Source: Nemertoderma westbladi (lineage: Eukaryota; Xenacoelomorpha; Nemertodermatida; Nemertodermatidae). Taken from it: DNA of 25,982 nucleotides. The notes beneath the pieces were generated by a model. The model was not told the DNA's origin and ran no database searches. It was given only the letters and a program-made list of their open reading frames with translations. The translations under genes were made by a program, and so were the position numbers. Below are positions 18,426-25,982 of the stretch, piece by piece. Numbering within the stretch: the stretch's first letter is position 1; each line of letters begins with the position of its first letter. The stretch lies in assembly GCA_032718475.1 (NCBI GenBank), contig JAUCBJ010003321.1:1-25982 (forward strand), written 5' to 3'.

Positions 18426-19020
18426 TGATGGCAGCATCGGTGAAAGTAAGCACAGAGAGAATTCAAAACGAAATCACATCAGCGCGAACAACAGAATTAA
18501 ATGAACTTGGTCGATTGCTACTACTAAACATGTCAAGCACATATATATTAAACAGCGACAAACACACGATGAAGACTTGGAAGAAACAGACTTTCAAGAA
18601 ACAGAAACGTTATTAAAGACCCCATAGCAAGCAGCTTACATAGCGAGCAGTAATTACTTACGTAATAAGAAGAAATCCTTTATAGCGATATAGCCTAAAC
18701 GATTACATCAACGGAAAATGAATTATGTACATATTTTGAACATTTATATAACTCTAGGCACGTTATGACTTTACAGGACTATAAAATAACTTTATAAGAT
18801 TGTGATATAATCATTTGTTGATTTTCAGGATTATTGAAAAGGAATTAATTGAGTTTATTTTCCTTAACTATCTTATTTTCACAGTTACTGGTAAACAAAT
18901 AAGTAAGTATATAGTATGGAAATGGTTAGTATGAAAATATGATATGACTTATTGAAGGTAAGTGAATCAATCATCGTGGGAGCATTGAAATCGCAATGCT
19001 CGCTTAAAATGTCTGATTTT
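18426..19020. other. Mostly unassigned interval
   Basis: A 62-codon frame (18428-18616) with charged composition may be a further piece of the gag-like protein. The remainder is AT-rich and shows no recognisable motif. No RNA gene is visible. Confidence 0.4.
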
Positions 19021-19427
19021 TTTCGGTGGTTAAAGAATCCGAACCTGCAAACGACAAAGACACTGTTCAGAATAGTCTCAGGAAGATAAGTTGCTTGGGT
19101 ATAGTCATTGATTGATGCCGCCATATTGGAAGCATTGACAGCGGTCCCAATCCAAGACCACAATACATATGCATTACCTTTTGTTCCTGGACAGACCGAA
19201 ACCATGTGAGGAGATGCATGCGCCAACAGACTAAAGGACTTCGAAGAACTGAAAACCATTCATATAAAAGCGGATCGTACTAAAGCGGAACAAAATGAAT
19301 ATAAACGTCTTTATGAAAAACGAGATGATATAATTAAGAGTGGTGAAAGGGCAGAAATCCCTTACAACAAATTGTTTGTCAATGACGTGGAGGTTGACAA
19401 AATCCAAACACCAAGTTATTTTTTCTA
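19020..19427 (+). pseudogene. C-terminal part of a LINE ORF1 (RRM-like), decayed
   Basis: Across two frames the plus strand reads NDKDTVQNSLRKISCLGIVI, a GSIDSGPNPRPQYICITFCS stretch (about 19050-19190), and then ADRTKAEQNEYKRLYEKRDD and LFVNDVEVDKIQTPSYFF, ending at TAA near 19427. The order of an RRM-like fold followed by a KRLYEKR helix and NDVEVDK ending is typical of ORF1 proteins just ahead of LINE ORF2. The endonuclease follows about 50 bp later, which supports the assignment. It has stops and frame changes. Confidence 0.5.
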
Positions 19428-19469
19428 AATACTGGGTTAGCAGGTAACTCGTTATCTCATAATGTTAAT

Positions 19470-20180
19470 ATCAAACACTGGAATATTTTATCATAGAATA
19501 TTAAAGGTTTTTCTATTGTGAATAATCGAACTTTTAATACATTCTGTAGTAATTACAGTATTAAATATCTATCAGAAACTCATACTCTAGATCAACTATG
19601 GGGTCTAAAATTAAACACAGGCAAATATCTGTTGATTACCCTGATAAAGATTGCACTTAGCAATTTCCCAGAGGTGGCTTTCATCTGTCCTATTTACAGT
19701 CTCTTAAGGATTTTATTCGATAAGTTGAGTATTTTTATACAGACTGTAATGAAACTCAGTTTATTGGTGGCACCAGTCTTATTTTCACGTATATCTTTAC
19801 ACATGATATTGCTACGCAATAATGATGCTGGTATTCAGTCAAGACTTGCTAGGGATCTTAACTGTAGAATAGGGGAAATCAACGAAGTTTACCCGAATAT
19901 GTCTTACACATGTAACCCTGATTGTCGGACAAACCAAAATAATCTGAAAATAATCGACATTGCCAGGGAGACAGGAATTTTTCCACTTAGTCATTTAAAG
20001 TGGCAAGATCATTCCAATGCTGGGGGCTTCACCTTTCTGCATGGGAGTCGGCAGAGTCAGTTAGACTGTTGGTTCGTAAACAATATGATTAACTTAGGCA
20101 ACATTCGTCTAATTTTTCCTGATAACCACCCTCCAGTGTCTGACCACTTACCATTAAATATATGTTTCTCATTTGATACA
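19470..20180 (+). pseudogene. LINE endonuclease (ORF2 N-terminus), decayed (LINE-F)
   Basis: The start reads HWNILS.NIKGFS (about 19478-19515), the usual ORF2 opening, followed by LSETHTLD (about 19569; the catalytic Glu is the E of SET). The middle is frameshifted. After that come DLNCRIGEI (about 19855), HSNAGGFTFLHGSRQSQLD (about 20010-20065) and SDHLPLNICF (about 20140-20170), which contains the catalytic SDH. From 19518 the stretch is formally open, but the middle does not fit the family in that frame. The RT is absent, because the element is cut off at about 20230 by other repeats. Confidence 0.65.
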
Positions 20181-20240
20181 AGATCACTATTAAACTATGC
20201 TCGATATTTAAAATCCAAATTAAACCACACTAAAAGACTA

Positions 20241-20273
20241 CTACTAGGATCGGCATGCTGCATTGCAGCTGCA
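20241..20273 (-). repeat. LINE 3'-end motif, inverted
   Basis: These 33 bp are the exact reverse complement of 1479-1511, the 3' end of LINE-A. They sit directly beside the CATA microsatellite. This could be an extremely 5'-truncated LINE insertion on the minus strand or another family sharing that end. Confidence 0.75.
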
Positions 20274-20280
20274 ATAATAT

Positions 20281-20493
20281 TCATGCATACATACATACAT
20301 ACCATACCATAACCATACATACATACATACCATACCATACATACATACATACATACATACATACATACATACATACATACACCCCTACATACATACATAC
20401 ATACATACATACATACATACATACATACATACATACATACATACATACATACATACATACATACATACATACATACATACATACATACATACA

Positions 20494-20523
<30 letters not shown>
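20281..20523. repeat. CATA tetranucleotide microsatellite
   Basis: About 240 bp of CATA/ATAC repeats have a few interruptions (CCATAACC near 20310, ACCCCTAC near 20378). It ends 25 bp before the splice acceptor of the second PH-like exon. The long tyrosine/cysteine/methionine/valine or histidine/threonine/isoleucine open frames over it are artefacts of the 4-bp period. Confidence 0.97.
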
Positions 20524-20531
<8 letters not shown>

Positions 20532-21056
20532 TTTGTTATGGTTATAGCGACTATTGACATTTGTAAAGGAAGGAATTATCTACAAAGATAAAGGCGAAAA
20601 AAAATCGAAACTATATTGGGGAGAAATCAAATCCACCGGAGAGAACAAAAACATATTGAGCATAACACGAAATTGTTCCTTAATACAGAAAAACAAAGAA
20701 AAAATCTACGCCCTAGACGAGTTCACGGCAGAACCAATAACCACAACTCGTGTAGTACATGGAATTCAGTTAATGAAAAAGGGCAAAAGGAAGGATAAGT
20801 TTTGGTTCGAAAGTAATGAACTCAGGAACCAATTTCTGAAAGTTATTAAGGGTTAGGAATCTATCGTCTTCCAGTGAATAGTGTTTGCGTAACGTAGGTT
20901 GATATTCATGCTGGACATAATTTCAAGATCAACTGAAAGAAAAAATAATATGAATATAACATAAATTTAATACAAAAACCTATTTATTATTTTAAAAAAT
21001 GTAGGGCCTAGTCCATGACTTTCTTTTTAAATTGTTAGTTATACTGTAGGTTAGTT
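20523..21056 (+). repeat. Duplicated segment, copy 2 (exon plus 3'UTR)
   Basis: This matches 1543-2097 including the 3'UTR (TTGATATTCATG, ATAATTTCAAGATCA, ATACAAAAACCTATTTATTA, CCATGACTTTCTTT). Homology fades after TGTAGGTTAG. Same strand as copy 1. Confidence 0.8.
20548..20856 (+). CDS. Probable last exon of a PH-like-domain protein (copy 2)
   Basis: This is a paralogue of the exon at 1568. The acceptor TTATAG at 20542-20547 is conserved and gives the same phase (RLLTFVKEG). About 83% of residues match by eye count, mostly conservative changes. An in-frame 18-bp deletion removes six residues between strands (after TTTR). The conserved helix tryptophan is phenylalanine (LRNQFLKVI). A GAG-to-TAG change stops the frame at 20854-20856, so the acidic serine tail is lost, and the old tail region beyond it carries out-of-frame changes. 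It may be a shorter functional paralogue or a recent pseudogene. The kept frame favours former or continuing selection. Confidence 0.45.
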   Translation, partial: RLLTFVKEGIIYKDKGEKKSKLYWGEIKSTGENKNILSITRNCSLIQKNKEKIYALDEFTAEPITTTRVVHGIQLMKKGKRKDKFWFESNELRNQFLKVIKG

Positions 21057-21998
21057 ATAGGCATGCCATGGTAGACCCCTTGTGAAACTTAATCTCGACT
21101 CAACATAGAGTGTATGGAGGGGGATGTTCTTAGCGATAATTTAAAAATTTTGGTTTGGATTAGTTAAGTTTGATCAACTTTCAGTTTCAGCATCCCGTTA
21201 CTGCTGTAGATCCCTGACCGTCTGAGTCTGTATATCTTTCGTACTGCTAGGTGACACATTGGTCCCATTCCATTTCTATTCAAATTTGTATAGGAACGTC
21301 GAACTTGAAAGTTGATCGGAATGGTGTATTATTGCAAATTGGTTGTCCTTAAACGTAAAGTAGACAGTCTACTCTTTATACAGCAATTATCCACGTAATC
21401 ACTCCTTGAAAATTGTAACCATGTGAGATACCTGTCCCAGGTATCTCCATTGATTGACAAAATGTCTGGCAAAAGTTTATAAATTTTCACAGTTGAATTT
21501 GCGTGTGGCCTTCGAGAAGCTAAGATAATAGCAGTTAATTAAATAAATTAAAATTAATTAAGTTGGTTTGGGTAAAAACAGCATTTTCAACATGACTTTT
21601 AATGGAAATTATTTATTTTATAGTATAAGATATAAATAATTATACTTAAAAATTATACAGCTATAATCCCCATACCCCATTCCATTATAGTTTTGAATTA
21701 ATTCCCAGACCAACCACCAGCTCACCACTACTCATTAGGCAGCACTGTAATGAGCCAGACCTTGCCTTGCTTATAGGGTTTACCTTACAAAATGATTGGC
21801 TGAGTATTTGATCGTGATTCTTTAGATATTAGCTAAATAATTTCGTTGAGGCGTTGACATGATAAATTAATATCTCAGAATCAATACTATCGGCATAAGG
21901 TAAGTTTTTATATTTCTTACAAATTGGGTCGCCTCCACGCCTAAAATATTTATTATATTACTTCATGAGTTTAACATGTTACCAATAACATGAGTTTA

Positions 21999-22030
<32 letters not shown>

Positions 22031-22329
22031 TTTATTCCAATCTCTTTGATTTACTGGTGTTTGATTAAATTCCTTAAATACCAAAGTCAATGCCCTTTTA
22101 TTTATTTGTGTGGAATTAATTTCGCACTATCAAATCGCCAGTGCAACATATTTTCCAAGTTTACATCGCAGGGCGACATTATTTCTCAGTATGTCCCTAC
22201 GCCATACATTTACTATGTATTTCCAGTATATCCAGTACGTCACCGCGTGATTATTAGGTTGTTCTAGAAAGTGTGAGTGCATAAATACAAATAATTCCCC
22301 TCAAATAAATAAAATTAGATTCGCCATTG
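21057..22329. other. Gene-free interval with a G28 run
   Basis: No coding signal is supported. It contains a 10-bp-stem hairpin GAGATACCTG-TCC-CAGGTATCTC at about 21425-21447, a direct repeat of ATGAGTTTA (21965 and 21990) and a run of 28 G at 22002-22029. Confidence 0.6.
22002..22029. repeat. Homopolymer G28
   Basis: This is an uninterrupted run of 28 guanines, complementing the C16-C19 runs at 2261, 2625, 3046 and 3356. Confidence 0.95.
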
Positions 22330-22440
22330 TTCATAATTAGCACATAAAGATTTTACGGCCTTCGTTCTATTATTTTCCTCGCTGTCGCTCGGGAAACTAA
22401 ATCACTCGTGCCGTAACGCTATAATGTGCTATTTTATGAA
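22330..22440. repeat. Imperfect palindrome, MITE-like
   Basis: Arms of about 49 bp (TTCATAA..TAGCACAT....TTACGGC... TTTCC) pair across a short loop CTCGCTGTCGCTCG. I estimate identity at about 70%. The shape suggests an old palindromic MITE. Confidence 0.5.
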
Positions 22441-22584
22441 ATAAATACATTGGAGTTGAGCTGTTAATGCAACTGTAATTAAAGATATAATACTATTTAT
22501 TAACTATTATGAACAATGACGTATTTTGATAATATCATCGCCTAGATATACTGCCTATACAATATATATATATATAAATTGCAT

Positions 22585-22795
22585 GTGGCCGGCCAATCTA
22601 ATGCATGACCCATACCACAAGCGCTTGCCTACTAACATTGGTAATACTTTTCGACTATATAACACGGTAAACTCTTACGAAACAAGAAGTGCAACAGACC
22701 TTAATTACTTTATCCCTCGATTCCGAACCTTAAGAGCCCAAATGTCTTTCGAGAACAGGGGCTTTGTTACACGAACGAACGTTAGTGAGTGAGTG
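22585..22795 (+). pseudogene. LINE RT C-terminal remnant (LINE-G)
   Basis: About 67 open codons read HKRLPTNIGNTF, then SYETRSATDLN, PRFRTLRAQMSFENRG and a stop at about 22794. The order LP...F, Y.TR.A..L, P..RT....SF..RG is the usual C-terminal region of CR1/L2-like RTs, just ahead of a WN motif that is replaced here (VTRTNVS). Nothing upstream is recognisable, so it is a short degraded fragment. The match is from memory of the pattern and is weak. Confidence 0.45.
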
Positions 22796-22938
22796 AAAAC
22801 CACGAGGATCAGAACACTGTAAAGTACTTTATTCCAAAATTGTAACATTACTCAACGACGTTAGTGTTCACAGCGAGAGCACTTTAGAGGACATAACAGC
22901 ATTGTATTGGCCTGTACATTTAGTATTGTATTTGGTGT

Positions 22939-23028
22939 TATTGTTTACCTGGTAACCCTTGACGCGTTAAGTAATGTCCACTAAGGGGACATTACTTAAC
23001 GCCGTCATTGGATACCACGTAAACAATA
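22939..23028. repeat. 90-bp inverted repeat with perfect 15-bp core stem
   Basis: The core CGTTAAGTAATGTCC - ACTAAGG - GGACATTACTTAACG is perfect. The arms extend outward with a 1-bp bulge and few mismatches to TATTGTTTAC / GTAAACAATA. A hairpin of about 40 bp of stem could form. It may be an intact small MITE or two facing element ends. Confidence 0.8.
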
Positions 23029-23895
23029 GGAGGAAATTTGCCTGACAGCCAGATAGGCCTACAGCATTACCTACCGGTAGGCGGGGTATAGATATTAATA
23101 ACCAGTAGTGCCTAGCTATATTATTATAACATGACTCCACACGCCACCATAAATATAAGCTAACTTATTTATAACATCATTTGTGTCATTTTTACATTTA
23201 TTTATACAGCAACTAATTTAATTTGTGCAGTTTCTATCACTTATAATATATATGTACACGAATCCGGTTGTTGAATTATCAATTTCTATTCATAATAAGG
23301 AAATTTGCGGCGCATTGAATTTAAGAACCACCTTAATGGCCCTTTACTTATACACTGAACGGTAAACGGTAACCATGGCTACAGTTTTATCTGTGTTAGG
23401 CTTCATAATGAACAGTTAACTACAATGTCAGCTTACTGTTGTTGGTTCTATTTGCACAGTGCGATTCCTCGCCCTGTGATTGGTTAAATTCTTAAATTGG
23501 ATTCATTATTGGTTTACCAGTATTTAAAGCTGAGTTTATATACCATAATTGTTGTAGATGATTTTAGGACTAACGGTATATTATTTAGTTCCCAGGCAAG
23601 TACCACTCCTCAAAGTGGCTACTATTTCTTACCAGTTTATTTATCACGGTTAATCTATCAATATTGCAACTACTGTAACATTAAAATATACAGTTTTATT
23701 GTTCTAAGCATTATTAACTCTTGTTTTATTGGTACTAACTGAAATGAAACTGCGTATAAAGACAATGTATCCACTAACGAACTAATCCCCTGCATAAGTT
23801 GACACTTCCCGCAACACTTAGTAAAGGAGCCCGGATTACACCCGGAATTGTGTATAGTAAGAAATAGTTGAATGCGGATAAGTGTTCAATTTTCT
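23029..23895. other. Gene-free interval, possible LTR/promoter DNA
   Basis: No coding signal is supported. CCAAT-like (TGATTGGTTAAATT, about 23477) and TATA-like (TATTTAAAGC, about 23520; TTTATATACC, about 23535) words occur together and could be part of a retrotransposon LTR promoter upstream of the Gag-like ORF. This is speculative because the LTR borders could not be found. Confidence 0.25.
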
Positions 23896-24084
23896 CAGCG
23901 CTGTTTCTCAACGCTGTTTCTCAACGCTGTTTCTCATCGCTGTTTCTCAACGCTGTTTCTCAACGCTGTTTCTCATCGCTGTTTCTCAACGCTGTTTCTC
24001 AATGCTGTTTCTCATCGCTGTTTCTCAACGCTGTTTCTCAACGCTGTTTCTCAACGCTGTTTCTCAACGCTGTTTCTCAACGCT
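23896..24084. repeat. 13-bp minisatellite, about 14 units, with 39-bp superstructure
   Basis: The unit is GCTGTTTCTCAAC. In the first nine units every third one ends ATC instead of AAC, giving a 39-bp higher-order repeat; later units are uniform. All three plus frames are open only because 13 is not a multiple of 3 and the unit lacks stops, so the 13-residue repeat proteins are artefacts. Confidence 0.92.
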
Positions 24085-24925
24085 TAACTCTTCCACAAAC
24101 TCGTTCTGTTTCGAAAGTCATCTACAAACTGAGACGAAAAGGAAACTGGCTAAGTATCACCTTATGCTATTGATTGTGGTGCAATCGGTACTGTAGGCTG
24201 TATTTTTGCTTCATTTTCCTAGCCTCTCGAGCGTTTAGTCCTACCTTCTCCTTCCTTGTTCGGTGGTCCCAAATCACTACGAACCGGTCTCGGGGACCGG
24301 AGATCTGATTGGGCTAGGACTCCTTTTGGGCCAGATTGGTCTGCAAGAGGATATTACATTCCACGCGATCGCCGGAGGGTAAGAAGGTACCGCTACGATT
24401 ATCCTGATTTACTACGTGTTTACTAGTAAACCAGGCCCCTTTTAGGACCGGGGTCAGGTCTGAATCCCGTAAAGTATAATTTGCAACTTTTTATGATCTT
24501 AATTTTCTTTTTGAAAGTTAGGTATATAATTTATATTCTGACTCTTTTTCTATTGTAGGAGGCACCACCGACAACAATAGATTAGTTTTAAAGCTAATGC
24601 TGTATTTCAGTTTCTAATATTACACACATTGTATAGCTAAGTCTAGGCAACATTCAGGTTTAGCTAGCCAGACAATTTATTATCTAAATATTGTCTCTAA
24701 TCCCCCTATTGATAACATAAGTGATATGCATTTGTGGCGTATCACTAACAAATTTATTACATTTAATTAAATATAAAGTTATTTTTTCAGATTGCCAGTC
24801 AAGAGGGTAACTTAAGTTTATACAAATAAATACTTTAAAAAAAAATCCGTGTAAAAATCTGAAAAATTTAATTAAATTAATTAATTTTGGCAGACCTGCG
24901 AAATATTTATAATCGCTAACAAATA
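24085..24925. other. Probable 5' untranslated or LTR region of the BEL/Pao-like element
   Basis: No ORF is supported. It includes a small hairpin CCGGTC-TCGGG-GACCGG (24284-24300), an acceptor-like TTTTTCTATTGTAG (near 24560), an AATAAA (about 24826) and a candidate tRNA primer-binding site, TGGCAGACCTGCG (24888-24900), just ahead of the Gag-like start codon. The LTR boundaries are not identified. Confidence 0.3.
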
Positions 24926-25982
24926 ATGTCCACTATTCATAGCCCCCCTGGTTCAGTGGTTGCTAGAGAGGAGACAACCAACGTCGACACCACCACGACG
25001 ATAGTGACTACAGCTGATATTGAACCACCACCACCACTGTTAACCACCATAACCTTAGACAACAACCAACTTTCTCACGGAAGCGAGAAGTCTGGCTCAA
25101 GGGTCGCTTTGAGTCAGAGACACTCCTCACAGCGCTCACTACGCCGAGAGAATGCCGACCCTGGTGCGAATACCGGCGGCGCACGAAGGAAATCATACCG
25201 CCAACGCCAATCTGACGACGTCCCAGCAAGGAAGGTCGACATCCAGACTATCAATCGTGGACTGGGCCAACTATACCACAATATGGAGGCTGGTATATCG
25301 GAGCTGGAATCGGTCGCTATGACAACTCAACAAGGTCAGTGTACTGTAGATATGAGGCGAAAAGTCGATAGGCTTGCCAGCAGGTGGATTCAGATTGTAG
25401 ATCAATACCGCCATCAGTCTCAGTATTTTGAGACCCAGGGTGGCTCTGTCGATGAATATCAACGAGCTCAGAAAAGGTATGTACAGTGTAAGGATAGATA
25501 TACTATATTTTCAGAATGGGTAAGCACTAAGTTGGAACCAATTACATCCCGAGTAAGTACCCAAACAACCTCAGCCGTAAGTACACCCATTGCTTCTTTA
25601 GCCTGGGATAGTTACCCTATTCCGTTTGCAACAGATTCTAGTCAGCACGTGAATCGCACACTTACGCCAATTGTAGCCAGCCCAGACGTAGACAGACCTA
25701 CACTAAATTTAGCAATTAGGCCCAATAGTGTAGGTAGGTGTTCTATAGCAGGGTCGGGGGCATCTGACGCTGGATCCACAGTGTCATCTCGAATGAGACG
25801 CATAGCCGAGGCTAACCTCTCTGTTCTATCTAAGCGACATGACGAGGAGGACATGATGATGGCTCAACAGATTGAACGGGAACGGGTTCTGGTCGAGAAT
25901 AGACTTGCAACTGCGCAAGCTAGTGCTCGAATGGAAGCAGCCAAGAGGCAGGTAGAAGAGGCTAAAGAAGCTGCGAAACTAC
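24926..25982 (+). CDS. N-terminal Gag of a BEL/Pao-like LTR retrotransposon, runs off the right edge
   Basis: The frame opens at ATG 24926 and has 352 codons with no stop to the window end. It starts with a T/S/P-rich segment (residues 1-60) and a basic S/R-rich patch (RSLRRENAD, RRKSYRQRQ, about 70-95). A helical region with VDIQTINRGLGQLYHNM and WIQIVDQYRHQ (about 97-155) follows, then a P/S/T-rich linker. The last 70 residues are a strongly charged coiled coil (MAQQIERERVLVENRLATAQ and AAKRQVEEAKEAAK). This order (disordered N-terminus, helical segment, long coiled coil) resembles BEL/Pao Gag starts, which continue into a DUF1759-type domain and CCHC knuckles beyond the window. The frame is undamaged, so the element may be young. 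A host coiled-coil protein is the alternative. Confidence 0.55.
   Translation, partial: MSTIHSPPGSVVAREETTNVDTTTTIVTTADIEPPPPLLTTITLDNNQLSHGSEKSGSRVALSQRHSSQRSLRRENADPGANTGGARRKSYRQRQSDDVPARKVDIQTINRGLGQLYHNMEAGISELESVAMTTQQGQCTVDMRRKVDRLASRWIQIVDQYRHQSQYFETQGGSVDEYQRAQKRYVQCKDRYTIFSEWVSTKLEPITSRVSTQTTSAVSTPIASLAWDSYPIPFATDSSQHVNRTLTPIVASPDVDRPTLNLAIRPNSVGRCSIAGSGASDAGSTVSSRMRRIAEANLSVLSKRHDEEDMMMAQQIERERVLVENRLATAQASARMEAAKRQVEEAKEAAKL

Noticed and set aside
18885-19259. 124-codon minus-strand ORF
   Set aside because: The opposite strand reads as a LINE ORF1 end in the same place with family-like motifs, so this is a shadow.
20195-20560. Tyr-Met-Cys-Val and His-Thr-Tyr-Ile repeat proteins on both strands
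   Set aside because: They are direct translations of a CATA microsatellite and have no independent coding evidence.
23868-24196. Three overlapping plus-strand ORFs with a 13-residue repeat
   Set aside because: These are artefacts of a stop-free 13-bp tandem repeat.
24888-24900. Firm call of an LTR end and tRNA primer-binding site
   Set aside because: TGGCAGACCTGCG is suggestive, but no CA-ending LTR or matching 3' LTR can be seen, so it is mentioned only as a candidate.

Overview
This window looks like AT-rich nuclear DNA of an animal, most likely an aquatic invertebrate. The evidence is several non-LTR retrotransposons (LINEs) with apurinic-type endonuclease and reverse transcriptase (RT) domains, the start of a BEL/Pao-like LTR retrotransposon, palindromic MITE-like elements, microsatellites and minisatellites, long homopolymer C/G runs and a probable spliced host gene. 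There are no bacterial operons, tRNA or rRNA genes or CRISPR arrays. The species cannot be told from the sequence. Family names are from memory of motifs, not from a search.

Layout. 1-2100: a 5'-truncated RTE-like LINE (69-1510, 10-bp target-site duplication) lies just upstream of a probable last exon of a PH-like-domain gene (1568-1933) with its 3'UTR. 2100-5000: gene-free, with four poly-C runs, a truncated antisense LINE tail (2644-3034), a 27-bp tandem repeat, a large foldback structure (about 4160-4940) and six exact copies of the palindrome TGTTCTAGAACA. 5190-6180: decayed LINE RT. 7033-8340: a 22-bp minisatellite of about 59 copies. 8500-9123: an unrecognised 207-codon ORF. 9125-9215: an old LINE 3' end. 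9640-10720: decayed coding sequence of unknown family.

10726-about 17500 is a nest of transposons. A minus-strand two-ORF LINE (ORF1, then endonuclease plus RT) is split by a plus-strand RTE-like LINE (12043-14543) with a perfect 14-bp target-site duplication. The same LINE is also interrupted near its C-terminus by a 267-bp palindromic MITE (11075-11341) with a 6-bp duplication. From about 17500 to 20200 there is a decayed plus-strand gag-like ORF1 with coiled coil and CCHC zinc knuckles, then a LINE ORF1 end and endonuclease. A CATA microsatellite (20281-20523) leads directly into a second, diverged copy of the PH-like exon and 3'UTR (20548-20856, homology to about 21056).

21057-24925 is mostly unassigned. 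It holds a G28 run, a LINE C-terminal remnant (about 22585-22795), two palindromic elements and a 13-bp minisatellite with 39-bp higher-order structure. The clean ORF from 24926 to the right edge looks like the N-terminal Gag of a BEL/Pao-like retrotransposon.

Nearly all coding potential belongs to mobile elements, most of them dead. The best host-gene candidates are the two PH-like exons and possibly the ORF at 8500. I see no new multi-gene system. The most informative signals are the datable nesting of insertions, the duplicated PH-like exon and the foldback/palindrome field at 3.1-4.9 kb.
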